A stretch of 50,881 nt of DNA from a virus, in IMG/VR virus record IMGVR_UViG_3300046516_000490, positions 1-50,881 of that record; one strand, written 5' to 3'. The translations under genes were made by a program, and so were the position numbers. This document shows positions 34,901-43,164 of this stretch, piece by piece (the stretch's first letter is position 1; each line of letters begins with the position of its first letter). The notes beneath the pieces are model-generated. The model was given only the letters and a program-made list of their open reading frames with translations. It did not search any database and was not told the origin of the DNA.

Positions 34901-37900
34901 GAGGCGGGCGGATCGGCTTCGCGGAGGGCGGGCTGGCCGGGCTCGGGATGGACCCGTCGCAATCCACCGATCTCTCTGCTCTCCTTGCGGCGATTGGACA
35001 GCCGCTGCCAATGGGGCCGGGCGTCCATATCCCGAGGCCCCCAGAGCAGAAGGACCAGAAGCAGTCGGACTCGGGTTTCGGGGGGCTTGGCGACGCTCTC
35101 AGCAAACTTGGCCAGACCCATAAGGGAGGCGGCCTTGGGCCGGGCCAGACCGGGGCCGGGCTGGGCGCTCTGGCCAATCCGCCTGACGCCGACATCTCGG
35201 GCATGAACGTCGATATGAACCCGGCCGACTTCGCCGAATTTAGTGGCGGCGAGTTCGCCCAAGGCGGCATCGTACGACCAAGATTTCAGGATGGCGGCGT
35301 CGGCGATGGCACAAACGGCACCACCGCAGCGGTAGGCGATCCCGGTGTTGGAACGCCGGGGCCGGGCAACCCCGGGGGACTGGGGTTCGGCATCAGCGGC
35401 GCCACGAGTGGCTCGGGCTCGGCGAACGCGGGTAATGCAGTGGGGGGTCACGGGGGCGGCGCCGCCGCCAGCGGCAGTGACGGCTTCGGTGCTGGCGGCA
35501 ATCCCGGCAACCAAGGCAATGTGTCGCCCGCGCAAGTGGCGCTCGATCAGCAAAGTTTAGCGCACGCCGCAGCCGTACATGCTGCGCAAAATCAGGGCGT
35601 ACAGGGCCTCAACCCCGCAGTTCAGAACCCACTTACTGTGGCAGCGCAGTTGGGCCTTGGTCACCTCGGTGCTCTAAGCAATGTGAGCCTCGCCCATCCG
35701 ACGCCTCAAGTGACGGTTTCGCCGCTCGCGCCGCCGCCGTTCCATATTAACCCTGATGTGGTGACGCAGCTCAACAACCAATTTAATCCTCTGCACGATA
35801 TGCGCCGGGGCCTGTTCGGCCCGCAGGCCTCTCCCTCCACTTCGCATGTCGCCACGGTCGCCAACCCGGGACAGGGGCCGCATGGGCCGAGCACGGCGGT
35901 TACCGGCGGGGCGAACAACAGCGGCGGGCCGGGGGCTGGGATAGCGGGGATTGCCGCAGCTCCCGCGTCGGTGGGGAACACGGGCGTCGCGAACAATAAC
36001 TTCGGGCGCGGGTACATTCCTGCCAGCGCAGTCTCCAACCCGAACACTGGCGGTCGCGGCTTCGGCTTTGGAGGGATCGTACGACCGGGGTTTGATGATG
36101 GCGGCGTTGCTGCTGCCGCTGCGGGTGATCCTGCTGGCGGTGTTGGCGGCCTCGGCGGCGCTGGCACCGGCGGTCCATCAAGCACTGGCTCATTTGGCGG
36201 AATTAGCGGCGTTGGCGGCACTGGTGGCGGTCTTGGCGGCGCTGGTGGCTTTGGCTTTGGAAACAGCACCGGAAGCTTCGGCGGGGGCGATAGCGTTGGC
36301 ATCGGCGCTCCCGCTGGTCCTGCTGGCCCCGGCGGCGCTGGCGCGGGCGGCGGCACAGGCTCTGGCAGCAGCGCGGGCGGCGACGGCGCATCAGCGTCTG
36401 GTGGCCCGGGTGCGGGAACCTCGGGCACTGGCGGCGGGAGCACAGGCAGCGTCGGCGGCGGCGGTCATGGCGGCGGGACGGCCTCTGGACCCGGCTCTCA
36501 GTATGGGGTTCTCGCCTCTGGGGCGCACACCGCGCTGGTTGCTCTCCAGCATGGATTGGCGATATCGCCCGATGTGGCGCTGCGGGCGGCGCAAGCGATA
36601 CAGAACGGATTGGTGAGCCCGGCAGACGCGAAGTCACTTTCGCTCAACAACGCGATCAACCACCAGTTAACTCAGCTACGCGGGAGCGGCGGCGTGGGGC
36701 CTGCAACCACTTCGAATGTTGTCAGCAACCCAAACCAACAAGCCCAGTACAACGCTATTCAAGCTCTCCTTGGCCACCTTGGTCAGCCATCATTGCCCGG
36801 GCTTAGTGGAGAGGCGCCCGGGCTTTCGCCGGGCATGTCGATGGGGTTCCCGGCATTTAACCCTTCCCTCGGCGCGCACGGCATACAGGGCACGCCTGCC
36901 CCGGCCGGGACGCTGGGACCGGCTCATAATTTTGGCGGCACGGGTGGTGCGAACAACACAGGAGGGCTTGGGGCGGGAATCGCGGGTAATTCTACGGCTG
37001 CGCCGAGCATGGCGGTTACCGGCGGGGCGGACAACAGCGGCGGGCCGGGCGCAGGCATCAGCGGTAACGCCACGGCGCTTGCGCCGGGGCCGGGGCCGTC
37101 CACGAGCCATACCCAAAATATGACGCTAGGGATGCTGGCTGCGCCCGCGACAGCACAAGCATTGATGGGGCAACTTGGCCCTGCTTCGGCAGGGTTGGGC
37201 ACGGTCGGGACCGGCGGAGCGAACAATTCTGGCGGCCGGGGCGCCGGGCTCATGGGTAACCAAGTCTCCGGTGGTCGCGGCTTCGGGCTCGGAGGCATCG
37301 TGCGGCCGGGTTTTTTGGAAGGGGGCGACGCACCGGCTGACGCGCCCCCGACTGCGCCTGAAGCCGCCCCTGCGCCGCTAGACCCCAATACAGCCGACCT
37401 CTCCAAGCGGATCATCGGCGTCGAGAGCGGCGGGAAGAACCTCGTCAGCCCGGCGGGAGCGCGCGGGCCGGGCCAGATCATGCCCGGAACCTTCGCTCAG
37501 TATGCCCGACCCGGCGAGAGCATCGATAATCCGAAAGACAACATGGCGGTCCACGACCGGATCATGGCCGACTACGCGCAGCGCTGGCCCAATGATGCGG
37601 CGCGTCAAGCGACCGCCTATTTTTCCGGTCCCGGCAATGTCGCGCCTCCCGGCTCGGCAACGCCGTGGAAGCGCAACGTCAGCGACGTTAACGAAAACGT
37701 GTCGAAGTACGTCGATAGCGTCGGGGCAGGCGGCGGCAATGGCTTAGGGGGTGCCGGAACGCTGGCCTATGCTGGCGCGGACCAGAACCAGCAGCAGCGG
37801 CAGTTCCAACCGAGCGCCCTTGCCCATGCCGACCCGGAGACGCAGATCGGCGCGGCGATGGATGACGCCGCCCGCGCGCCCGACAAGCAGCTATTGCAGT

Positions 37901-39399
37901 CCAATTTCAGCAACGCCTTGATGCAGGCGGGCTTTGCGATGATGGCGAGCCGGTCGTCACATCCCGGGGTCGCCATCGGCGAAGGCGCAATGGCTGGCAT
38001 GAAGTACATGCAGGACCAGCAAACGCTCGACCGCGCGTGGAAACTGAACCAAGCCAAGATCCAAGAGCTGGGCAGCGAGTCGCGCTATCACGACGAGCAG
38101 ACCTCGCTCGGGGCGGCGAACCTGACGCTGGAATGGTACAAGGCTCAGCGCGATAACTGGAACGTCCAGTATCAGGCTTATCTGGCGAACGGCGCTCATG
38201 GCGATCCGCCGCCATATCCGCCGATGCCGCCGCTCCCCAATTTGGGCGGGGGCGGGGGCGGCTCAGCGCCTGCTTCTGTGGCGGCGCCCGCTGCGTCAAC
38301 ACCAGCGCCTTCGGCGGCCCAGCCGCCGGTTCCGGCTGCTTCTGGCGAGGTTGTCCAACCTCCTAAGAAGGCCGCTGAAGCTCCTCCGGTTCAGGCCCCT
38401 CCTGCTCCTGCCCCCGACACGGCGAAGCCGCCCAGCGAGGCTCCTGCGCCCGCTGATGCAGCCACGCAAAGGGAGGGGCCTGATTGGTTCAAGGCGCAGG
38501 GCATCCCAGACGATCAGAACCCGTACGAAATGTACCGCTTGGCCAAGGCATACCAAGCCGCCGCTGGCGTAAACCCAGAGAACGCCAAGACAGCGGAGGA
38601 GTATCGCAAGCGGGGTGACGCCATCTGGAACAGCGGGATGGCCGGTGGCGTCCAGATCCCGAGCGTCGCCAGAGCCAAGCAGCAGATCGAAGCGCAGACC
38701 AAGTACGGCGGCGCGATGGGTGAGACGGCAGGCAAGAACGAGGGCGAGATTCAGGCGAAAATGGATTCGCGCGCCTCGACTGACCAGAGCCTTGAGAGAA
38801 TGCAGGACATCATGCTGCATTTCACTCCCGAGCGCTTCGCTGAAGACAAGGCTGGCATCACCGCAGCGTTGGTATCGATATTCGGTCAGGATGCTGTGAG
38901 CGCATCCGCACTGGATCAAGCGCAAAGCTACCAAGAGTTCAACAAGGATGCCTACAAGCTGGTTATGAACCAAGCCAAGGAGCAGGGCGGGCGGCTGCTT
39001 GCCCAAGAGATCCAAACCTTCGCGAAGGCATCGGCGCAGCCGGGACTAACGCCGGGGGCGGCGGCGGCGATCATCGCCCAGACCCGTGGCCTCCTGCATT
39101 GGCAGGACGCCCACGACAGCGCATTCCTCGACTGGAGGGATCAGCATCCCGCTGACAATCCGGCCAAGTTTGATCGCGAATGGCTGAACCCCAAAACGCA
39201 CCCCGAAAACCGGCCCAAGGCCTTTATCGATAAGGCGCGGAAGAACTTCCCCTATCAACATGACATGGACAATCTGACGAAGGAGCAGCTTGAAGACGGG
39301 CGCGCCTACATGACGACAGATCAGACGACGGGGGAGCAGAAGCCAATGCGGTGGAACGCCAAGAAGCAGCGGTTCCTCACCTATACGCCGGAAGAGTGA
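31933..39399 (+). CDS. Giant internal virion protein (2,488 aa) with embedded lytic transglycosylase
   Basis: N-terminal 340 residues (SSSPPPQVLANYQGLVNRATG..., GAGAFGGDRAGISQDILANQQ, AYPFQTTDFLGN) resemble known ejection-type phage proteins. Poly-Gly (about 675-690) and Pro-rich linkers follow. About 1100-1800 is Gly-rich with repeats. Residues about 1820-1940 are a lytic transglycosylase: LSKRIIGVESGG with catalytic Glu at 1831, AGARGPGQIMPGTF and ATAYFSGPGN. The C-terminal 550 residues are helical with Pro/Ala linkers. GGRIGFAEGG and three GGIVRP..F..GG units mark the borders. It probably crosses the cell envelope during infection, cutting peptidoglycan like T7 gp16 (an analogy). It is followed closely by a second ejection-type gene. 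Confidence 0.85.
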   Translation: MGSVLAGGSNTSTTSSSPPPQVLANYQGLVNRATGVANTPYTPYPGEMVAALSDQTLQGLGGVNQYAGAAQPYLQQAGQMVQQGSQNLGQAGQMTQQAANSPVTPQAFSGSEIDKYSNPFTKSVIDATQAEFNNQNAQQAQFLNSQNIGAGAFGGDRAGISQDILANQQNLAQAPVIAGLNQSNYNQALAEFNNQQQTGLGAQEYNNSMLGQMANQYGNIGTALGTLGGQYGNVGTGIQNAGMQGSNAQVQSGMIPQAEQQAVDTSLQNVWNQGQAYPFQTTDFLGNIIEGTGTNSGGTSQSTSPGPSALGQTIGLGTAGLGALSNPAVTSGIGAAFAALPFMARGGRTPSDRENVRTVGKTFDGQDIQSYNFAGDPRTHYDSGGSVSPGQIYNLGVGKAASPAGALALLAPSSGAEAGTGKFGKGSLALTPGGTIMQATPAPSQWAPGPQSVQPEWGGGAASPANPLPAGPMQQASGPRPPLRPGPMVDPRQVAAADGGRIGRATGGTAIGGGAPQMSNWAVYPFLDTATPGAIAQGYGVPSPLSGLAQMEYSALTGGAAPGSTLPANAFTQTGNESLSPSLPNTSGAAPGTVFNPINYMDPTQNFQTAAAANSANTANDIALRGIDPASMGPNAFIGSNPPGGSHLPQNPAAAAAGPPVNLLGSGSGGGGGGGGGGGGGGGGGGSGSGGSGSHSSTSGSGSQSNSSSAPKWLGTPISSILDLEGKNYVGPTISGGWVGTPYNQLSPTQQAWADQQRSVTSQIKNMSPSEVLSKLTLMPSKAYGGRTGRQDGGGLGDLSYYTPTTGNARGATYHPPIPPLAPPPTPQPIYTPQHHAPHRAPPRAQVPLPPPRPLTPPSPMTPQPVASAPAPISLPILNPDETKDPFIHYPDASFPQPSSRQPDANPDDDPAARERGLDALKALLGGGRPGFNMGGANAGMLGQMPLAGATGYTPPGQGVTGMDSQGSPMGSGSAKAAGFDGLFGSGFQRGGRIGFAEGGLAGLGMDPSQSTDLSALLAAIGQPLPMGPGVHIPRPPEQKDQKQSDSGFGGLGDALSKLGQTHKGGGLGPGQTGAGLGALANPPDADISGMNVDMNPADFAEFSGGEFAQGGIVRPRFQDGGVGDGTNGTTAAVGDPGVGTPGPGNPGGLGFGISGATSGSGSANAGNAVGGHGGGAAASGSDGFGAGGNPGNQGNVSPAQVALDQQSLAHAAAVHAAQNQGVQGLNPAVQNPLTVAAQLGLGHLGALSNVSLAHPTPQVTVSPLAPPPFHINPDVVTQLNNQFNPLHDMRRGLFGPQASPSTSHVATVANPGQGPHGPSTAVTGGANNSGGPGAGIAGIAAAPASVGNTGVANNNFGRGYIPASAVSNPNTGGRGFGFGGIVRPGFDDGGVAAAAAGDPAGGVGGLGGAGTGGPSSTGSFGGISGVGGTGGGLGGAGGFGFGNSTGSFGGGDSVGIGAPAGPAGPGGAGAGGGTGSGSSAGGDGASASGGPGAGTSGTGGGSTGSVGGGGHGGGTASGPGSQYGVLASGAHTALVALQHGLAISPDVALRAAQAIQNGLVSPADAKSLSLNNAINHQLTQLRGSGGVGPATTSNVVSNPNQQAQYNAIQALLGHLGQPSLPGLSGEAPGLSPGMSMGFPAFNPSLGAHGIQGTPAPAGTLGPAHNFGGTGGANNTGGLGAGIAGNSTAAPSMAVTGGADNSGGPGAGISGNATALAPGPGPSTSHTQNMTLGMLAAPATAQALMGQLGPASAGLGTVGTGGANNSGGRGAGLMGNQVSGGRGFGLGGIVRPGFLEGGDAPADAPPTAPEAAPAPLDPNTADLSKRIIGVESGGKNLVSPAGARGPGQIMPGTFAQYARPGESIDNPKDNMAVHDRIMADYAQRWPNDAARQATAYFSGPGNVAPPGSATPWKRNVSDVNENVSKYVDSVGAGGGNGLGGAGTLAYAGADQNQQQRQFQPSALAHADPETQIGAAMDDAARAPDKQLLQSNFSNALMQAGFAMMASRSSHPGVAIGEGAMAGMKYMQDQQTLDRAWKLNQAKIQELGSESRYHDEQTSLGAANLTLEWYKAQRDNWNVQYQAYLANGAHGDPPPYPPMPPLPNLGGGGGGSAPASVAAPAASTPAPSAAQPPVPAASGEVVQPPKKAAEAPPVQAPPAPAPDTAKPPSEAPAPADAATQREGPDWFKAQGIPDDQNPYEMYRLAKAYQAAAGVNPENAKTAEEYRKRGDAIWNSGMAGGVQIPSVARAKQQIEAQTKYGGAMGETAGKNEGEIQAKMDSRASTDQSLERMQDIMLHFTPERFAEDKAGITAALVSIFGQDAVSASALDQAQSYQEFNKDAYKLVMNQAKEQGGRLLAQEIQTFAKASAQPGLTPGAAAAIIAQTRGLLHWQDAHDSAFLDWRDQHPADNPAKFDREWLNPKTHPENRPKAFIDKARKNFPYQHDMDNLTKEQLEDGRAYMTTDQTTGEQKPMRWNAKKQRFLTYTPEE
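35890..37320 (+). repeat. Dispersed TGGANNSGGxGAGI and GGIVRPGF repeats inside the giant gene
   Basis: The unit TGGANNSGGPGAGIAG (and ADNSGG, ANNTGG variants) occurs near 35898-35952, 36945-36985, 37017-37065 and 37210-37257. Two DNA copies are almost identical over about 40 bases (about 35900-35940 and 37018-37058). FGFGGIVRPGF-type units follow at about 36060-36110 and 37280-37320. Homologous recombination between copies could change the length of this Gly-rich region. Confidence 0.75.
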
Positions 39400-39400
39400 C

Positions 39401-42400
39401 GTGGCCGACGATGAAGAGGGCGTGACGTTTGAGCAGGCAACGGGTCGAGCCGCGCCTGCGCCAGCCCCGGAGCAAGCGGCTCAGCCGACGACTGGTCAGG
39501 TTATCGTCCACGCACGTCCGAAGCCGAAGGCGCCGCCCGCGCCGATCCCGCCTCACGAGGCCGCGCCGCTCTCGGTCCAGCCCACTGTCGCCGCGCCCTC
39601 CGCAGAAGGGCAGCAGCCGCCCGAACCATCTAAAATTGCGCGCGAAGAAGAGGGCGTGCCGTTCGAACAGGTCGCCCCGCCACGCTACCCGGGACTGGCC
39701 ACCGATATCGGCAAGGGGGCGTGGGGCGGCCTCGCGGAGGGAACCGAGGGGATCTTCGGCTTGCCGCACGATCTCCCTAATATTGCCGACTACGGCATTG
39801 ATTGGGCGGCGGCCCATGCCCGCTCGGCGGTTACCGGCGAAGACCCGCAAAGCTTGCTCAAGAGCACCCATGGTTCAGCCATGCGGGTGATCTTCGGCGA
39901 CGACGCTGCTGATGCCTTGGGGAAGTTTTCTCCGCTGACCTACTGGCCGGGCGCCGCCAAGTGGAAGGCAGGCGCCAAGAGTATCGGCCTCGATCCCGAT
40001 TATACACCGCAGAGCATAGGCGGGCGGTACGCCCATGAGATCGCTGCGTTCCTCCCCGGCGCGGCCTTGCCAATCGGCGAGGCGGGCCTGCTCACGCGGC
40101 TCGGGCAGTCTGTCGGCCCGGCCATTGGTTCCGAGACGCTTGGCCATGCGGTGCAGGGCACTGGGTGGGAACCGGCGGCGCGGCTCATTGGGGCCGGGGC
40201 TGGCGGCCTTGGGCAGTACGGCGCAACCGAGGCTGGGACGGCGGCGAGATCGTGGGCGGAACCGCTGACCACTTCAGGGAAATTGAACAGAGCAGCGAGG
40301 GATTTCCAACGGGGGACTGACGACCCCGATGCGGCGCTTCAGGCGATCAGGCAAGCCCGCTCGCAGACGCCGCCGGGTGGCGCGACCGGCGAGAACATCC
40401 CCGGCTCCAAGCCAACGACCCCTCAAGTCACGGGCGACTATGGTCAAGCCGACATGGAGCGCCAGCTCCAGATGGCGAACCCGGCTCAGCACGCCAAGCA
40501 GATGCAGGCGCAACGCGCCGCCCAGACGACGGCCCTCAAGGGGGTTCAGGCGACGGGGGCGCCAGAAACCGTCGCCGACCTGATCACCCAGCGCCTGCAA
40601 CAGATCGACCAGAACCATGAGGCACAGGTCGAGATGGCGCGGCAACTGCACGAGGAGGGGCAGCAACTGCACGGGCAGGGGGTCGCCCAAGCGGAGGAGG
40701 CGGCGCGCGGCGCGACTGGTCAGGTCGCTCGGCAGGGCGAGCCGGAAACTCTCGGCGCGCGGGCGAGGAAGGCCATTGCCGATTCGATGGCGGCGCGAAG
40801 GGCCGAGGAGAAGAGGCTTTGGGATGCGATAGGGGCCGACAAGATCGGCGTTCGACCTCACCAGATCGGGGGTCAGGCCAGAAGGCTTCAGCGCCAAGTG
40901 GGGCGAATGCAAAAGCCGATGGAGGGCGACGAAAGGCGGATCTTCGACAATGCCTCCCAGCTCGGCAAGGACGTGACGAAGCTTTCGGACATCACTGACC
41001 TCACGTCCGATCTCAAAACGGCAATGCGCAAGGAGCGGATGACCAACGGCAAGACGCCAGCTCTCGCGCGGATGGCAGAACTTCTCAAGACGGCCGAAAA
41101 CGTCATCAAGAACGCCGCCACCCGGCAGAGCGCCAAGGAGGCAGAGGAGGGTATGGGGCGCCTGCGCGCCATGACCCCGCAGGACCGCGCCAACATTATG
41201 AAGGCGCGGGCGGCGAGCAGGGCGCGCGGCGACATCGAGCGCGGGCCAGCCGGGGCGATCACCCGGCAGGGCGCGACGGCGGATTCCTATCGTACGATGG
41301 AGTCGCAAGTCCCCGGCAAGATCTTCGCCAAGGGTCCGACCGGCTACCAGAAGGCCAAGGCCTACGCCGATGCGACCGGCAAGCCGTGGCTCGACCCGTT
41401 TACGGACATCGTCTCCGACTCGATGGCGCGGCATGCGGCGCCGGATGGCGTGATCGATCCGGCCAAGCTCGCCAAATGGCAGCAGGATTACGGCGAAGCG
41501 CTGCGCGCCTTGCCCGACGAGGTGCGCGAGAACTACGTCAAGGGGCCTGCCGAGGCAGCGGCGCAATTGGCGAAGGATGCAGCGGGCCGACGGACTGCGA
41601 TGGTCGCTCATGGCAAGATCGATATCGTCAAGCAGATGGGCAAGACCTCGCCAGAGGCCGCCGCGCTGCGCGCCAATCCAGCGTTCAAGGCTTTCGAAGG
41701 CCTGACCAGCGCCGATGATGTCCAGAGGGCCGTCGGCGGCCTTCTCGGTCGCACGGATTCGGTCACACGGCTGCGTGAGCTACGACAGTTTCTCGCCCAG
41801 CAGCCCGATGGCGCGGCGGCGCTCGACGGGTTGAAGCGCGCCACTCTTGATCATGTCATCCAGAAGGTCATTAGCCAGACCGAGGCAGGGATGACGGGGA
41901 TCAAGCAACTGAAGCCGGGAATGACGCAGAAGCTCATCGCCGATGACCGGGCGCGCCTTGAGGCGGCGGGGCTCGACCAGCGGCAGCTCGCCGCGCTTGA
42001 CGGGATCGCGGCCGATATCGAGCGGCAGCAGCGGTTCTTCGCCACCAAGGCCGCCGGGCAGTCGAACACGCCGCAGGATTTGTTCAGGATGATGAAGAAG
42101 GCATCCCAGACCGAGCACGGCATCGGCTTCTGGGGTAAGCTGTTTGCGGCCCATGAGACAGGTGGCTGGCGCGCCGCAGGGCTCTATCTTGGCAGCGAAG
42201 CCGTCAACCATATGCGGAACGCTGGCCTTGAGAAGGTTGAGCAGCTTTTACAGAATGCGGTGCTGAACCCAGATCAGGCAGAGGCCTTACTGACCCACAA
42301 GGCGCCGATGATTTCCAACCGTGGGTGGCAGAAGCGCTTGTCTTCTTCGCTCAAACGCAACGCCATGTACGGCACGCTCGCGGCGGAGCGCCATCAGGCC

Positions 42401-42463
42401 TTGGATCGGCCGGGGCCTGCTGGCCGCGACGTGTACGTCAGAAAGTCCGGTGCCTTGCAATAG
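39401..42463 (+). CDS. Ejection-type internal virion protein (1,020 aa)
   Basis: A GTG start one base after the giant gene. The N-terminus is Ala/Pro-rich with two EEGVxFEQ units (residues about 5-12 and 84-91), like a repeat used to bind a partner. A glycine/alanine-rich hydrophobic segment (about 200-290; IAAFLPGAALPIGEAG, LIGAGAGGLGQYG) could insert in membranes. From about 330 it is a long helical, Gln/Ala/Arg-rich protein with a final basic tail. These features match DNA-ejection proteins of short-tailed phages that build the channel through the envelope together with a transglycosylase-bearing partner. Family by style only. Its last 26 bases overlap the opposing operon. Confidence 0.75.
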   Translation: MADDEEGVTFEQATGRAAPAPAPEQAAQPTTGQVIVHARPKPKAPPAPIPPHEAAPLSVQPTVAAPSAEGQQPPEPSKIAREEEGVPFEQVAPPRYPGLATDIGKGAWGGLAEGTEGIFGLPHDLPNIADYGIDWAAAHARSAVTGEDPQSLLKSTHGSAMRVIFGDDAADALGKFSPLTYWPGAAKWKAGAKSIGLDPDYTPQSIGGRYAHEIAAFLPGAALPIGEAGLLTRLGQSVGPAIGSETLGHAVQGTGWEPAARLIGAGAGGLGQYGATEAGTAARSWAEPLTTSGKLNRAARDFQRGTDDPDAALQAIRQARSQTPPGGATGENIPGSKPTTPQVTGDYGQADMERQLQMANPAQHAKQMQAQRAAQTTALKGVQATGAPETVADLITQRLQQIDQNHEAQVEMARQLHEEGQQLHGQGVAQAEEAARGATGQVARQGEPETLGARARKAIADSMAARRAEEKRLWDAIGADKIGVRPHQIGGQARRLQRQVGRMQKPMEGDERRIFDNASQLGKDVTKLSDITDLTSDLKTAMRKERMTNGKTPALARMAELLKTAENVIKNAATRQSAKEAEEGMGRLRAMTPQDRANIMKARAASRARGDIERGPAGAITRQGATADSYRTMESQVPGKIFAKGPTGYQKAKAYADATGKPWLDPFTDIVSDSMARHAAPDGVIDPAKLAKWQQDYGEALRALPDEVRENYVKGPAEAAAQLAKDAAGRRTAMVAHGKIDIVKQMGKTSPEAAALRANPAFKAFEGLTSADDVQRAVGGLLGRTDSVTRLRELRQFLAQQPDGAAALDGLKRATLDHVIQKVISQTEAGMTGIKQLKPGMTQKLIADDRARLEAAGLDQRQLAALDGIAADIERQQRFFATKAAGQSNTPQDLFRMMKKASQTEHGIGFWGKLFAAHETGGWRAAGLYLGSEAVNHMRNAGLEKVEQLLQNAVLNPDQAEALLTHKAPMISNRGWQKRLSSSLKRNAMYGTLAAERHQALDRPGPAGRDVYVRKSGALQ
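41289..41298. repeat. Palindrome ATCGTACGAT inside the ejection-type gene
   Basis: An exact copy within Tyr-Arg-Thr-Met codons. The four 10-base copies lie at 8698, 20424, 41289 and 48516; four further copies of the core TCGTACGA lie at 2409, 25598, 35270 and 36077. Confidence 0.65.
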
Positions 42464-42788
42464 GGGCTGGGTCGAGCACCTCGACATCGATTGGCCTACC
42501 GCGCTCGTCCCATGCCTGCCACCAACGGAGCAGGGTCCGGTGCTTGAAGGCTGCGATCAGAACTAGGATTGTGAACCAGAACAGAAAGGCGAATTGCCAA
42601 GGCGGCAGGCGACCGTGCGTCACCGCGTCGAACTGCAACGCCCCTAACACGACGAGCTGGAAGGCGCTGTACCACGCGAGCGTATAGCGCCATTGTTCGC
42701 TCTGTAAGAGGCGCCCAAAGGCCGCGAGCACGCCCCCGATGATGAGGGCGAGGCCGCAGATGCCAAGAATGGAGCCAAGCACAACCAT
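42438..42788 (-). CDS. Small membrane protein at the end of the recombination operon
   Basis: A 116-residue protein from the ATG at 42788, chosen because it overlaps the previous stop (TGATG); a longer start at 42821 lacks support. Three hydrophobic stretches (MVVLGSILGICGLALIIGGV, YTLAWYSAFQLVVLGALQF, FAFLFWFTILVLIAAF) give three membrane helices, followed by a polar WQAWDERGRPIDVEVLD tail. It could be a holin or an early membrane-acting host-takeover protein; the operon context does not decide. No lysis enzyme is next to it. Confidence 0.65.
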   Translation of the reverse strand: MVVLGSILGICGLALIIGGVLAAFGRLLQSEQWRYTLAWYSAFQLVVLGALQFDAVTHGRLPPWQFAFLFWFTILVLIAAFKHRTLLRWWQAWDERGRPIDVEVLDPAPIARHRTF

Positions 42789-43000
42789 CACGGCTCCTCG
42801 GGGAACAGGGTCTGCGACCACTTCGCGGTGACCATCGCGCCCTCTAGCTGCTGCTTAGCGTCGTTGAGATGCCGCCACGCATCCTTCGGGCGCCCGTCGG
42901 TCATCGCCTCCTCCGCGTCGAGGAGGAGATCCTTCACCTCGCGAACGCGCTCGGCGACCTCACTGATGGCGCGCGAGTAGTTCTTCGCCGGGGTGGTCAT
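42788..43000 (-). CDS. Small helical protein
   Basis: A 70-residue protein (MTTPAKNYSRAISEVAERVREVKDLLLDAEEAMTDGRPKDAWRHLNDAKQQL...). It is predicted as two amphipathic helices, acidic/basic mixed, with no motif I can name. Its ATG overlaps the stop of the preceding 55-residue gene (ATGA), so translation is coupled. Confidence 0.65.
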   Translation of the reverse strand: MTTPAKNYSRAISEVAERVREVKDLLLDAEEAMTDGRPKDAWRHLNDAKQQLEGAMVTAKWSQTLFPEEP

Positions 43001-43164
43001 TTAGAAACCCATGGCGCCGGGATCGCCCATTTCGCCATGCGCCGCCGTTTCATACGCCCATATCTGACGAACAGGCGTTTCCGCCATGCGGCCTGTTCCT
43101 CGGGGGTGCGTTGGTAATTGCGCTGCCATGCGTTTATCCATTTTTTGGTGCCATAGATGGTCAT
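42997..43164 (-). CDS. Very small basic protein (55 aa)
   Basis: A 55-residue gene whose ends both form ATGA overlaps: start at 43164 with the stop of the 384-residue gene, stop at 42997 with the start of the 70-residue gene. It encodes MTIYGTKKWINAWQRNYQRT, then an acidic/aromatic PEEQAAWRKRLFVRYGRM and a strongly basic KRRRMAKW segment. The perfect overlap on both sides is the main evidence that it is real. A nucleic-acid-binding role is suggested only by charge. Confidence 0.6.
   Translation of the reverse strand: MTIYGTKKWINAWQRNYQRTPEEQAAWRKRLFVRYGRMKRRRMAKWAIPAPWVSK

Noticed and set aside
35706-36443. 245-codon proline-rich frame on the minus strand
   Set aside because: It is antisense to the Gly-rich part of the giant gene; a Gly-rich coding strand automatically gives a proline-rich shadow. 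It has no ribosome binding site or domain.
40274-41611. 445-codon minus-strand frame
   Set aside because: It lies wholly antisense inside the ejection-type gene, has shadow-like composition and no domain. The plus-strand frame shows coherent helical protein features.
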